A stretch of DNA of 64,000 nt from Erythrobacter sp. SCSIO 43205 (GCF_019904235.1 NZ_CP063202.1:1116001-1180000); one strand, 5' to 3'. Positions 31,215 through 40,340 are shown, counted from the first letter of the stretch. Made by a program: numbers and translations. Notes: generated by a model not told the origin, from the letters alone.

Positions 31215-32186
31215 TCAGATTTCGAAACTGACCATCTTGGCCATGATAAAGGCCCCGATGCTCATCCACACAAGGCCACCAAGGCCAGCGACAATCAGGC
31301 GATCATCGACGAAGAACTGGCCCAGATAATCAGGGCTGATCCAGTAGATGAGGCCAAAGACGATGAAGGGGAGCGAGCCCACGATATAGGCCGATGCCTT
31401 CGATTCAGAGCTCATTGCCTTGATCTTGAGCTTCATCTGCGAACGCTTGCGCAAAACGTCGGCAAGGTTGGACAAGGTCTCAGCAAGGTTACCACCGGTC
31501 TCGCGTTGAATGGCGAGGGTGATGGTGAAGAAGTTGAACTCAGGAATACCCAGCTTGTCGCCGGTTTCCTGAAGCGAATCTTCCATCGTCTTACCGATTT
31601 TGATCCGCTCAACGATGCCTTTGAATTCAAGGCCGACAGGGCCCGGAATTTCTTCCGCCACCACTTGCAGTGTCTCTGCCACGGGAAGACCTGAGCGAAG
31701 GCCGCGCACGAGCAACTCAATGCCGTCTGGGAATTTAGAGACAAACTCATTCGTACGTCGCTTGATGAAATAACCGACCACCATATGTGGCAGGCCAAGT
31801 CCGATTACGAGGCCCACACCAAGCGACATGGGCAGCGAACGGCTTTGCAGAAAGACAACGACACCAATGGCAAGAACGAGCCCGAGTGATGCGTAGATAT
31901 AGCTGGAAAGCGACCAGCCTTTGCCGGTGCGGTCCAGCCGCATTTCGAGCGCTTCCACCCGCGATCCGGCACCTGCGACCTTGTGCGCTTTGGGTTTGCG
32001 CGCGGCAATCGCTTTTTTGAGCTGCGATTCCATCTTCGCATCAGCGCTGTCCGAATAGCGGAAACGCACCGCTTCAAGCCGCCGCTTTTGTGCCTTGCCC
32101 ATGCTGGGGCCCGACAAAAGCGTGTAGCCACCGACAATCACGAGGAAGATCACCACCGTGATCAGCAGGGTTTGCACTATGTCCAT
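31215..32186 (-). CDS. tadB: TadB, type II secretion system F-domain protein of the Tad pilus
   Basis: The 323-residue protein has an N-terminal membrane helix, a basic cytoplasmic region, two central hydrophobic helices (YIYASLGLVLAIGVVVFL and LGVGLVIGLGLPHMVVGYF), and the T2SSF domain (FPDGIELLVRGLRSGLPVAE, FFTITLAIQRETGGNLAETL). Membrane helices follow near the C-terminus. It is a platform protein of the Tad pilus and normally works with the ATPase CpaF/TadA. That ATPase gene would be expected directly upstream, but only a 116-bp spacer separates tadB from cpaE here. Confidence 0.95.
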   Translation of the reverse strand: MDIVQTLLITVVIFLVIVGGYTLLSGPSMGKAQKRRLEAVRFRYSDSADAKMESQLKKAIAARKPKAHKVAGAGSRVEALEMRLDRTGKGWSLSSYIYASLGLVLAIGVVVFLQSRSLPMSLGVGLVIGLGLPHMVVGYFIKRRTNEFVSKFPDGIELLVRGLRSGLPVAETLQVVAEEIPGPVGLEFKGIVERIKIGKTMEDSLQETGDKLGIPEFNFFTITLAIQRETGGNLAETLSNLADVLRKRSQMKLKIKAMSSESKASAYIVGSLPFIVFGLIYWISPDYLGQFFVDDRLIVAGLGGLVWMSIGAFIMAKMVSFEI

Positions 32187-32248
32187 CTCGATCTCGTCCT
32201 GCTCGTGTCTCTTGCGCTTGCGCTATTCATGCGGTGTGCGATGATCCG

Positions 32249-32291
32249 GCGGCCCCCGATGACACTCTATGAAGAGCGTGGGAGGGGCCGC
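32249..32291. other. Hairpin in the cpaE-tadB spacer
   Basis: GCGGCCCC (32249-32256) pairs exactly with 32284-32291; the loop holds a further small CTCT/AGAG pairing. There is no T run. The spacer shows no ORF and is where cpaF would be expected. Confidence 0.55.
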
Positions 32292-32302
32292 TGGAACACT
32301 GT

Positions 32303-33589
32303 TTACTCAGCGGCCTCAGCAGGCGCCTTTTTCTTATCCTTCTTCGCAAGCAGCGATTTGAGGTCGAAGCCGCCAAGGAGCGACTTTTTCTCTTCGGTGA
32401 TTGCGGCCAGATCTTCTTCGCTCGCGCCCATGATGCGTTCTGCGATCTGTTTGATGGTCGCTGTGGATTTTGCGTTTTTGTTGGCCTCGGTAAACACCTG
32501 ACCAAGCTTGGCCGCATTCGATGCTGCCTTGATGTCGTAAGGAATGGCAAAGTCGATCTTGCGCTCGATTGAGGCTTCGAAATCGGACTTGCTGATCTCT
32601 GCAACACTTGGCTGGAATTTGTTGACTACAACCATAGGATGCGCGTGCGCGGCATGGGTCTTGAGCCATGAAAGAACACGGATCGTGTCGCGCGCAGAAG
32701 CGAGAGTGAGCTCACAGGTGAGCAGCACCAGGTTCACATCCGCCAGCAAATGCGGGAAGTTGATCAGCATATTGCGCGGCAGATCGATCACCGTCATTTC
32801 GAAAGCCTGACGGAATTCTTCCTCAAGCTGAACGAAAGCGGCGCCGTCGGTCATAAGCGGCTGGCTGATCGGTGCTTCGGCAGACAGGATCGAGAGATTG
32901 TCATTGGCGCGGATCATCGCACGTTCAATGAACAGGCCGTCAATCCGGCTGGGGTTGTCGATTGCATCGGTAAGGCCGCGACCCGGCTCCAGATCAAGCG
33001 CGAGAGCGCCCGTGCCAAAGTGCACATCCAGATCAAGCAGAGCGGTTGGCGATTTGTGCTCATCGCTGAACAGCCAAGCGAGCGAGGTCGCGATTGTGGA
33101 GGCACCGACACCGCCGCGCGTGCCAACGACAGCGGTCGAGATGTGACGCTTTACAGCATCGCTTTCGCCACCCTTGGGAGCAGTGAACACCGCCAATGCG
33201 CCGTTCAGCGCATCGTGAACGGCCTGTGCATTCAATGGTTTGAGGAGGTAATCCTGAATACCACTGGCAAGAAGGTCGCGGTAAAGGCGCACGTCATTGA
33301 CCTGACCAATGGCGATCACGACCGTCCCCGGCTCGCACACTTCAGCCAGAGCGTTGATGTCATTCAACGGGTCGCCGCTTTCCGACAAGTCTACGACGAG
33401 GATCGCGGGGCTTGCGCTTACCGAAAGCGATTGAACGGCATTGCGAAGCCCGCCCTTGTTGCACTTCTCCGGTGGCCAGCCCATTTCGATGACGACCGGA
33501 CGCAGCACATCAAGCGCTGCATCGTCGCAGATATAGGCGGCAAACGGGTCGCGGTTGCCAGGCAGTCCTGATTTCCATGGAGCGTTCAT
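32303..33589 (-). CDS. cpaE: CpaE/TadZ, Tad pilus localisation ATPase-like protein
   Basis: The 428-residue protein has an N-terminal receiver-like domain (about residues 15-130, with VVIAIGQVNDVRLYRDLLASG) and a C-terminal MinD/ParA-type domain from about residue 145. The deviant P-loop reads TRGGVGASTIATS, so both lysines of the usual KGGxGKT motif are absent (R and A instead). Such changes are known in the TadZ family and suggest weak or no hydrolysis. The Walker-B-like region TALLDLDVHFG is present. TadZ/CpaE places the pilus machine at the pole. It sits 3 bp after cpaD. A lysine- and alanine-rich tail ends the protein. Confidence 0.93.
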   Translation of the reverse strand: MNAPWKSGLPGNRDPFAAYICDDAALDVLRPVVIEMGWPPEKCNKGGLRNAVQSLSVSASPAILVVDLSESGDPLNDINALAEVCEPGTVVIAIGQVNDVRLYRDLLASGIQDYLLKPLNAQAVHDALNGALAVFTAPKGGESDAVKRHISTAVVGTRGGVGASTIATSLAWLFSDEHKSPTALLDLDVHFGTGALALDLEPGRGLTDAIDNPSRIDGLFIERAMIRANDNLSILSAEAPISQPLMTDGAAFVQLEEEFRQAFEMTVIDLPRNMLINFPHLLADVNLVLLTCELTLASARDTIRVLSWLKTHAAHAHPMVVVNKFQPSVAEISKSDFEASIERKIDFAIPYDIKAASNAAKLGQVFTEANKNAKSTATIKQIAERIMGASEEDLAAITEEKKSLLGGFDLKSLLAKKDKKKAPAEAAE

Positions 33590-33592
33590 TGA

Positions 33593-34258
33593 TCAGTTAC
33601 CTCCGCCTTGGTTCTGGTTGGCTTCCAAAAGACCAGCTGCGCCGGTTGGCGGGGCCTCACGGAAGGTTTCGATGGCTTTCGTGCTGGTGAGAATGGTGGT
33701 TTCGCCCGAACCTGATTGCCCTTCGAGAAGGTCTTCAGGATTGGCGACCATGGCCGCAATGTTGCTGTTCACAGCGCAGCCATAGTTCGCGCTCGTCTCG
33801 TTTTTGAAATTGCGGTCGGACTGGTTGGACCAGTTCGGGCAATCCGGCACAGAGGCGCTGGAACGGGTGATGACAACGCGGGCCTGTCCTGCGCCAAGAG
33901 CGCCGGGCGTTGCCGGGGCAACACCGGAGACGATCAGGCCATAGCGGCCAGCAAGCTCATTCACCGCATCAGCGACCGCCGGGTTTGCCGACGGGTCTTC
34001 GACGGTGACGCGGTCGCCATACCGAAGGTCCATTGTCTCAAACCAGCCATTGAGGCGTTGTTGTTCGGTGATCGACAGACCTGAGCGGGTGGTGTCAACA
34101 TCAAGGGTGAAGTTGCTGCGCGAGACCACCGGCTGATGGACCGAGTTGAGCGACGGGTTCGAATCGCTCAGCGATGAACCTGCGCAGCCTGCAAGACCAA
34201 CGCTAAGAGCCAGAGCAATCGCGCCCGTCAGCTTGTTTGTGTTGAGAATTTTCATCAC
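33593..34258 (-). CDS. cpaD: CpaD family pilus assembly lipoprotein
   Basis: The 221-residue lipoprotein has a canonical lipobox LAGC (Cys near residue 25). The mature domain contains LSITEQQRLNGWFETMDLRYGDRV and a closing region, SVPDCPNWSNQSDRNFKNE followed by YGCAVNSNIAAMVANPEDLL, which is the signature of CpaD. It is thought to assist the CpaC secretin at the outer membrane. The C-terminus is rich in glutamine, asparagine and glycine. It lies between cpaC and cpaE with short gaps (24 and 3 bp), so it is co-transcribed. Confidence 0.94.
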   Translation of the reverse strand: MMKILNTNKLTGAIALALSVGLAGCAGSSLSDSNPSLNSVHQPVVSRSNFTLDVDTTRSGLSITEQQRLNGWFETMDLRYGDRVTVEDPSANPAVADAVNELAGRYGLIVSGVAPATPGALGAGQARVVITRSSASVPDCPNWSNQSDRNFKNETSANYGCAVNSNIAAMVANPEDLLEGQSGSGETTILTSTKAIETFREAPPTGAAGLLEANQNQGGGN

Positions 34259-34282
34259 GATAATCCTTTGTTCGCTGAGGGC

Positions 34283-35932
34283 TTAGAGGCTGAAACCGGG
34301 GGCAGGTGCATCACCATCCCGCTTGCGGTTGTTGCGGTCATTGTCGGCGCGGCGATCTTTCTTGCTGGGACGTGCAGGCACGATGGCAGCAGGATCGATA
34401 TTGCCGACCGAAGGCTCTGGAGCATCAGGCTCGGCAGCCGATGGCATTGGGCGGGTTTCGCCCTCTTTGCCCGATGTCTCTTTATAGAGGAGCAACTGCT
34501 CAAGCTCGGATGCTGCGCGGAAACCGTCGGTTGGATAAACGATGTCGCGCTCGTTCACTGGCTTCACCAGATATGGCGTGACGACGATCACAAGTTCGGT
34601 TTCGCCGCGGCGGAAAGAGCGTGAGCGGAACAGGTTGCCAAGGATCGGCACATCGCCGAGGCCCGGTGCCTTGTCGAGGGCGTTTTGCGCATTGTTGCTC
34701 AAAAGGCCTGCGATCATGAAGCTTTCGCCAGAGCCCAGCTCAACCGTCGTTTCAGTGCGGCGGATGGTGAGGGCGGGCACCTGGAAACCGTTCAGTGTCA
34801 CTGCGCCTTGCGATGAAAGCTCAGACACTTCCGGACGCACGCGGATCGAGATGCGGCCATTGGCAAGCACGGTCGGGGTGTAAGACAAGCTCACCCCGAA
34901 ATCGCGATATTCAATCGCCACATTGCCCAGACCTTGTGAAATCGGGATCGGGAATTCGCCGCCAGCCAAGAAGGTTGCGGTTTCACCCGACAAAGCGGTG
35001 AGGTTTGGCTGAGAGATCGTGGTGATAAGGCCAAGACGCTCGGACAAGTCCATTGCGCCCAGCACGTTTGTACCAAACAGACGCGCGAGGCCGCCGATGG
35101 TGGTCGCAGCACCGGCAACCGAGCCGATGGCTGTGCCTTCTACGATTTCGATTTTAGGAACGCCGTCTTCGTCGACAACGATGTTACCATTGATGTCTCT
35201 TACAAAACGCTGACCATTGACGGCATTAGCGCCGGGGCCAACGCTTAAGGGGCCGCCAGTGTTAAAGCCAGAATCTCCGACAAAGTCGCGGCCTGTGCCA
35301 ACACCGCCGCGAAAACCGCCTTGCGCGCCGTCGATAGTGGTGACGTTACCGCCAATCTCGCGAACGAGGCTGCGGGAGACTTCGGCGAATTTGACTTGCA
35401 GGTTCACCTGAAGCGGGGTCGCCGTTTTAAGGCGGGTGATGACATTGGCATCATCGCCAAGGAACGCTTGCACAAGACGCTGCGCTTCGGCGGCATCTTC
35501 GGGGGCGCTTACCGTGCCGGTCAACAGCACAGTATTGGTGCCCATTGTAGCGACATTAACCTTAGCCTGAGGCATCGCGAGAGCGAGCATCTGGTCGATG
35601 CTGCCGATGTTATTGCCAACGCGAATGTTGGCAGAGAAGATCACATCACCGCGAGCGTTGCTGGCGTAAATGGTTGTCTCACCGCCTGCTCTGCCAAAAA
35701 CGTACAGCTGGCGCTGCGATTTGATCTGCACATCGGCAATCTGATCGTTGGCGATAAAGACATCGGCCATCGCGCCCGGTACAGCGATAAGCTCGCCGCG
35801 TCCGATCGAAAGCACGATCTCTTTGGTGGGGCTGACCACCTGTTGCGCCGTTGCGGTCGCACTCGGCATCGCTGCCAGTGGCAGTGCTGCAATCCCGGCG
35901 AGCAAGGCTCGGCTAAGAAACTTGGCTTTCAT
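34283..35932 (-). CDS. cpaC: CpaC/RcpA, outer-membrane secretin of the Tad pilus
   Basis: The 549-residue protein read from the ATG ending at 35932 begins with a normal signal peptide (MKAKFLSRALLAGIAALPLA, cleavage near ATATAQQ) and has AAGGGGG upstream. The same frame is open to an ATG ending at 36013, which would add 27 basic residues and also has a possible ribosome binding site; the shorter form is preferred. The pilus N-terminal domain (GELIAVPGAMADVFIANDQI) and a BON-like region precede the secretin core (FLAGGEFPIPISQ, VSLSYTPTVLANGRISIRV, DVPILGNLFRSRSF). It forms the outer-membrane pore for the pilus. The tail is charged and proline-rich. Confidence 0.94.
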   Translation of the reverse strand: MKAKFLSRALLAGIAALPLAAMPSATATAQQVVSPTKEIVLSIGRGELIAVPGAMADVFIANDQIADVQIKSQRQLYVFGRAGGETTIYASNARGDVIFSANIRVGNNIGSIDQMLALAMPQAKVNVATMGTNTVLLTGTVSAPEDAAEAQRLVQAFLGDDANVITRLKTATPLQVNLQVKFAEVSRSLVREIGGNVTTIDGAQGGFRGGVGTGRDFVGDSGFNTGGPLSVGPGANAVNGQRFVRDINGNIVVDEDGVPKIEIVEGTAIGSVAGAATTIGGLARLFGTNVLGAMDLSERLGLITTISQPNLTALSGETATFLAGGEFPIPISQGLGNVAIEYRDFGVSLSYTPTVLANGRISIRVRPEVSELSSQGAVTLNGFQVPALTIRRTETTVELGSGESFMIAGLLSNNAQNALDKAPGLGDVPILGNLFRSRSFRRGETELVIVVTPYLVKPVNERDIVYPTDGFRAASELEQLLLYKETSGKEGETRPMPSAAEPDAPEPSVGNIDPAAIVPARPSKKDRRADNDRNNRKRDGDAPAPGFSL

Positions 35933-36025
35933 CGTATAGCCCCCTTTGGACTTCCCTGAATTCCCTTTGGTCAGTTTGACCGCTTGGGATTTGATGTTTT
36001 TGACGGCTGACATCTCTCGTGTTCC

Positions 36026-37156
36026 TTACCGCAGTGTGCTCAGGCCAACCGGAGCGGTTTTGCCAGCTTGGCCGACACCGTTCGCAAGGTTGTTGTTGAG
36101 TTGGCCAGTTGCAGAGGCGACCCCATTGCCTACTGGCACTTCGGAAGTGCTCTTGCCGCGGATCACACGGACGGTGGGGCCTCGGCGCATCGCAGGTGCA
36201 GCGGGTTTGGCGGACCTGTATTCGAAAGTTCCGTCGCGCTTTGGAGCGGTATTGCCACCACCGCCACGCTTTCCATCGTTTTGCGGTGGGATGGATTTGC
36301 GCTGGAAGCGCGAGACATCGCCGCCGGTTTGATAGGTGGACTTGCCCTGTGTTGGCTTGGTCATTGCCGCGCGAAGGATGCGTTCTTCCTCTTCAGGAGT
36401 CGCATTTTCGGGCACTTTGATGTCGCCAGAAGCAATCGCACGCTCAAGCTCGGCCTGATTGTCAGAGATAGAGCGCAAGACGAGAGTGATTTCGCCAATG
36501 GTCTGCGCAACCGCCACTTTTTCAGCAAGCTGCGGGGTCACTTCGAGAGTGACCGTGCGGAAAGCACGAACGACAGTCTGGCCGGTTTCATCAGTGACGC
36601 TTTCGGTTGCCTGGTCGGTTGCCAGAACGCGAAGGTTGCGAAGAACAGTTTCAGCAGCGGCGAGCGGGCGACCTTCGCCTTCAACCTCTTGAGTCAAGAC
36701 CATGTCCACACGGTCGCCGGGGAAGATAAAGCCAGCAACAGCGCTTTGAGCCGAAGAAACCGCCACGGTAACAGCGCGCATACCAGGGCCAAGCGCTGCT
36801 GCGAGGAAGCCTCGGTCACCAGGGCTCACAAGCGAGCCATGGGTCACAGGTTCCCCTGCGGTGATAGGAAAGCGAACAACCGTGCCAAGAAGCTGGCTCA
36901 TGTCCGAATTGCCTTCGATAAAATAGGCATCCTGAACGAGCTCTTCTGGCCATTGCTGATAGCCCATCGCATCGGCGGTGATGATGGTGCCAACGGGCAA
37001 TGCGCGGTTTGCAACCAGAACTTTTGGTCCGGTCGGCTCTTCTTGAGCCGCTGCAATCGGCGCTGGCTCGCTTGAAAACATACTGCGTGCAAGGAACGCG
37101 CTGCCGATCGCGACAACGAGTGCACCAAGCAACAGAACCAGTTTCTTCCTATCCAT
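36026..37156 (-). CDS. cpaB: CpaB/RcpC, Flp pilus assembly protein
   Basis: The 376-residue protein starts at MDRKKLVLLLGALVV, with AAGGGGG upstream; an ATG 33 bases earlier is less likely. It has an N-terminal membrane helix, then the SAF domain (VLVANRALPVGTIITADAM) and the RcpC-type domain (GMRAVTVAVSSAQSAVAGFIFPGDRVDMVL), ending in a disordered, glycine- and arginine-rich tail. CpaB is a periplasmic part of the Tad secretin complex. It lies between cpaA and cpaC on the minus strand, with a 109-bp gap to cpaA that may hold a promoter. Confidence 0.93.
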   Translation of the reverse strand: MDRKKLVLLLGALVVAIGSAFLARSMFSSEPAPIAAAQEEPTGPKVLVANRALPVGTIITADAMGYQQWPEELVQDAYFIEGNSDMSQLLGTVVRFPITAGEPVTHGSLVSPGDRGFLAAALGPGMRAVTVAVSSAQSAVAGFIFPGDRVDMVLTQEVEGEGRPLAAAETVLRNLRVLATDQATESVTDETGQTVVRAFRTVTLEVTPQLAEKVAVAQTIGEITLVLRSISDNQAELERAIASGDIKVPENATPEEEERILRAAMTKPTQGKSTYQTGGDVSRFQRKSIPPQNDGKRGGGGNTAPKRDGTFEYRSAKPAAPAMRRGPTVRVIRGKSTSEVPVGNGVASATGQLNNNLANGVGQAGKTAPVGLSTLR

Positions 37157-37265
37157 GGCTGATAAGCCCCCTTCGTGGGCCCGTGACATTACGGGCAGGT
37201 ATGCTTGCAGTGGTTATTACTGAAGTAGTTAAAATCGGGTTCACGCCGCATCTTGATTGCAAGAT

Positions 37266-37742
37266 TTAGGCAAGAACCGGCATTTCGCTGAGGCGCGGGC
37301 CGAGGATCGAAAAGGCGCCAATGGCAATCGCAACGCCGTATGGAATGGCGAGCTTGTCCTTGCGTCGGCGCATGAGGTGCACCATCGCCATCAACAGCGT
37401 CAGAATGCCGCCGGCGACGGCCATTACGATGAGGAGCTGCAAGAAGCTCGACGGCTCAATCCAGAGCGCGAGAACGGTCAGAAGTTTCACGTCTCCGCCG
37501 CCCATCATGCCCACGGCAAAGAGCCCCGCGAAAACGGCAAAGGCTGCCAGCGCTACGCCAAATTGCATGATGATGTCGGGCCAGAACGACAGACCGCTAG
37601 CCCACCAGAATACCGGAGCACCCACTGCAATCGCGATGTTGAGGCCATTGGAAATGGTGCGCGAGCGGATGTCAGTGAATGCGGCGTAAAGGAGCGCAAT
37701 TGCCAAGGCAACCAGCAGTCCGTATTGGATGGTCATCATCAT
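37266..37742 (-). CDS. cpaA: CpaA/TadV, A24-type prepilin peptidase
   Basis: This 158-residue multi-helix membrane protein has the two catalytic aspartates of A24 peptidases: Asp24 in FTDIRSRTISN and Asp84 in GGGDVKLL (the GxGD motif). It lacks the N-methylation domain of full-length PilD, as is usual for TadV. It would cleave the leader of the Flp pilin and pseudopilins at the inner membrane. No flp/pilA pilin gene is seen next to it or anywhere in the window. It is the first gene of the minus-strand cluster and divergent from the alpha/beta hydrolase. Confidence 0.93.
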   Translation of the reverse strand: MMMTIQYGLLVALAIALLYAAFTDIRSRTISNGLNIAIAVGAPVFWWASGLSFWPDIIMQFGVALAAFAVFAGLFAVGMMGGGDVKLLTVLALWIEPSSFLQLLIVMAVAGGILTLLMAMVHLMRRRKDKLAIPYGVAIAIGAFSILGPRLSEMPVLA

Positions 37743-37877
37743 TTTCGTGCCCTTTGAGAAGGTCTTTCGCCTGTGCCTGTTGGCCCGGCGTGTCTTGTCT
37801 CTTTCCCAAGGGTGCTACAGGTGAGTGCTTACCAAATAGTAACCAAACTTTCGAAGGCTGGGGATCGGCTGCTTTCA

Positions 37878-38906
37878 ATGACTAAAGAGACGACTACGAA
37901 CGCTCCCCAAGCTGAGCCAACGCATAGTCAGATCGACCGCCGATCAATTCCGCCCATGGCACGGGAAAGTACGTGGAAGCTGGCTGACGGCCCCGCTGTT
38001 CGCCGGATTGATTGGCCGGGTGTCGCAGAGCAGGGCAAGCCCCCTCGTGGGTCTATTCTGTTCCTGCCGGGACGCGGCGACGCCTACGAGAAATATCTCG
38101 AAAGCCTTGAAGAATGGCACCGCGATGGCTGGCGTGTGACCGCGTCGGACTGGCGCGGGCAGGCAGGCTCAGGCCGTCTGGGTAAAGACCCATTTACCGG
38201 CCACATCGAGGATTTTTCGATATGGACCGATGATCTGGCCCATCTTTGGAAGGCGTGGGTCAAACAGGTTCCGGGGCCGCATATTATCGCAGGCCACTCG
38301 ATGGGCGGGCACCTTATCATGCGCGCGCTGGTTGATGGGAAGCTGGATGGCGATACGCCGCCTGATGCCTGTTTCCTGAGCGCGCCCATGCTTGGAATGC
38401 AGGGACCGCCAGTGCCTTTGATAGTGCAGCACCTCGTGGCAAAACTTATGACGTGGATAGGGGATCCCACGCGTCAGGCATGGAAATGGAGCGAAAAGCC
38501 CGGAGAGCTTCCTCCAAATCGCGCAAATCTGCTCACCCATGACCCGGTGCGTTATGCCGATGAACAATATTGGCGCGACACTAGGCCAGAGCTCGTGATG
38601 GGCCCTGCCAGTTGGCGCTGGGTTGAGCGCGGCTTTGCCTCCTCGCGCGTGCTGGAGCGTGCAGGCGCATTGGAACGGGTCACTTTGCCCGTTCTGATCG
38701 TATCGACCACTGACGATAAACTTGTCAGCCATGAGGCAAATGTGCGCGCGGCAAAGCGGCTTCCCAACGGGCGATTGTTTGAACTGGGCGAGGAGGCCCA
38801 TCACGAGGTCTTGCGCGAAACCGACACCGTTCGTCGGCGTGTAATGGATGCGATTGCTGCTTTCCTTGACGAAGTTGCACCGCGTCGGGCACCTGCTGCT
38901 CCATGA
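37878..38906 (+). CDS. Alpha/beta hydrolase (lysophospholipase-like)
   Basis: This 342-residue serine hydrolase has the nucleophile elbow GHSMGG with Ser141, an acid in LIVSTTDDKLVS and the histidine in GEEAHHEVLRE, all in the right order. The oxyanion region is LFLPGRGDAYEKY. The pattern fits serine aminopeptidase S33/monoglyceride-lipase-like enzymes; a lipid or ester substrate is likely, but the sequence does not name it. ATG 37878 is chosen because a longer frame would run into the promoter region shared with cpaA. No export signal is visible, so it is cytoplasmic. The stop overlaps the next gene by four bases (ATGA). Confidence 0.9.
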   Translation: MTKETTTNAPQAEPTHSQIDRRSIPPMARESTWKLADGPAVRRIDWPGVAEQGKPPRGSILFLPGRGDAYEKYLESLEEWHRDGWRVTASDWRGQAGSGRLGKDPFTGHIEDFSIWTDDLAHLWKAWVKQVPGPHIIAGHSMGGHLIMRALVDGKLDGDTPPDACFLSAPMLGMQGPPVPLIVQHLVAKLMTWIGDPTRQAWKWSEKPGELPPNRANLLTHDPVRYADEQYWRDTRPELVMGPASWRWVERGFASSRVLERAGALERVTLPVLIVSTTDDKLVSHEANVRAAKRLPNGRLFELGEEAHHEVLRETDTVRRRVMDAIAAFLDEVAPRRAPAAP

Positions 38907-40027
38907 ACGACACTCTCTACGATTTTGCTATCGTCGGTGCGGGCATGGCGGGCGCGAGCCTAGCTGCAGAACTGGCCCCTCACGCCAAGGTTCTCGTGCT
39001 CGAAGGCGAAGATGCGCCCGGATACCATTCGACCGGGCGTTCAGCGGCCTTTTGGGAAGAGTGCTATGGCGGCCCGCAGATTGTGCCCCTGACGCTTCCT
39101 TCGGGTCGCTACCTTCGCGAGAACGGTTTTTTGCGCAAACGCGGCGCGCTTTACATCGGGCAGGGGCAAGACACGCGCGCTCTGGATGATTTCGAGCAGC
39201 GCTTTGCCGGTACAGGTGTCACGATTGAACGTATCAGCGGCGAGACTTTGCGCACACACGCGCCTATGCTGCGCTCTGACTGGTGCGATGGCATTTACGA
39301 AGAGGCGTGCGCGGATATTGATGTCGCAGGGCTTCACCAACACTATTTGAAGACCCTCAGAGCGGCCGGCGCGCGCCTTGCTTGCCGCGCGCGCGTCGTC
39401 GGGCTTTCGCAAAGTGCCGGCGGGTGGGAGATCACTACGCAAAGCGGCGAGACATTTCGGGCACAGCGCGTGGTCAATGCCGCGGGCGCATGGGCCGATC
39501 CGCTGGCTAAGCTTGCCGGAGCGCGGCCCCTCGGCATTCAACCCTATCGCCGCACGGTTGCGCAATTGCGTGTTGGACCAGGGGCGCCCGCCGATATGCC
39601 GCTGGTCCTCGATATTTCGGGCAATTTCTATTTCAAATCGGACAATGGCCGCATTTGGCTCAGCCCGCATGATGAAACGCCATCGCTCCCATGCGACGCA
39701 GCGCCCGAAGAAATCGACGTCGCCCGCGCCATCGACGCCTTTCAATGCGCCACCAATTTGCGGATCGAAGCTGTCGAGCGGCGCTGGGCCGGGCTTCGCA
39801 GCTTTGCCCCCGATCGCACGCCCATCTATGGCCCCGATCCTGAGGTGACTGGCTTCGTGTGGTTTGCAGGGCAGGGCGGCTTTGGCATTCAGACAGCGCC
39901 CGCCGCAGCGCGCCTCGCCTCGCAAATCATATTGGGGCTGGAGCGCGATGAATTGACCCGCGATATTGATGCAAGTGTTTACGCGCCAATGCGTTTTTAT
40001 AGCGGGAAAGCCGTTAAGACGGGCTAG
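38903..40027 (+). CDS. FAD-dependent oxidoreductase (DAO family)
   Basis: The 374-residue flavoprotein has the N-terminal dinucleotide motif VGAGMAGASLAAELA (residues 11-25) and the acidic end of the second strand at VLVLEGE. The stretch HSTGRSAAFWEECYGG is typical of D-amino-acid-oxidase-like enzymes. The C-terminal FAD-binding part has GLRSFAPDRTPIYGPDPEV and WFAGQGGFGIQTAPAAARL. It probably oxidises an amino or hydroxy acid; the substrate is unknown. It is translationally coupled to the hydrolase upstream. A short YegP-like gene follows in 66 bp. Confidence 0.9.
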   Translation: MNDTLYDFAIVGAGMAGASLAAELAPHAKVLVLEGEDAPGYHSTGRSAAFWEECYGGPQIVPLTLPSGRYLRENGFLRKRGALYIGQGQDTRALDDFEQRFAGTGVTIERISGETLRTHAPMLRSDWCDGIYEEACADIDVAGLHQHYLKTLRAAGARLACRARVVGLSQSAGGWEITTQSGETFRAQRVVNAAGAWADPLAKLAGARPLGIQPYRRTVAQLRVGPGAPADMPLVLDISGNFYFKSDNGRIWLSPHDETPSLPCDAAPEEIDVARAIDAFQCATNLRIEAVERRWAGLRSFAPDRTPIYGPDPEVTGFVWFAGQGGFGIQTAPAAARLASQIILGLERDELTRDIDASVYAPMRFYSGKAVKTG

Positions 40028-40093
40028 CCATCAGCGCTTTGATCTGTATGGTGCGGCTCCGGGTACAACCGTCTAAAAAAGGTTCTCAAAACA

Positions 40094-40270
40094 ATGGCTC
40101 ACAAATTTGAAATCTACAAAGACAATGCGGGCGAGTTTCGCGTGCGCTTTAGCTATAACAGCGAAGTGATGTTCTCGACCCAAGGCTATTCGAGCAAGTC
40201 GTCGGCTGAAAACGCGATCGCCTCGATCAAGAAAAACGGCCCGGACGCTCCGATTGAAGACAACAGCTAA
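40094..40270 (+). CDS. YegP/DUF1508 family small protein
   Basis: This 58-residue protein starts MAHKFEIYKDNAGEFRVRF and ends GPDAPIEDNS. The pattern, with a strand-strand-helix unit (FSTQGYSSKSSAENAIASIKKN), is that of the YegP/DUF1508 domain, a small beta-beta-alpha fold usually present in one or two copies; there is one here. The function is not established. It has a plausible ribosome binding site (AAAAAAGG, 40074-40081) and a terminator 25 bases after its stop. It follows the flavoprotein gene but need not be related to it. Confidence 0.88.
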   Translation: MAHKFEIYKDNAGEFRVRFSYNSEVMFSTQGYSSKSSAENAIASIKKNGPDAPIEDNS

Positions 40271-40294
40271 ACGCTGATTTCCAAGCGAATTTTC

Positions 40295-40330
40295 AAAGCG
40301 GGCGTATCGGGTAACGGTGCGCCCGTTTTC
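40295..40330. terminator. Bidirectional terminator between yegP-like gene and rnhA
   Basis: AAAGCGGGCG (40295-40304) pairs with 40320-40329 (one G-T pair), with TTTT on the plus side. It lies between convergent genes. Confidence 0.85.
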
Positions 40331-40340
40331 GCGTTTTGGT

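Noticed and set aside
30186..31694. Plus-strand ORF of 502 codons over tadC and tadB
   Set aside because: It spans two clear minus-strand genes and their gap; histidine-, aspartate- and glycine-rich composition is typical of an antisense frame in GC-rich DNA.
37190..37265. Possible CtrA site upstream of cpaB
   Set aside because: TTAAC-like fragments are present, but the spacing does not match the TTAA-N7-TTAAC pattern.
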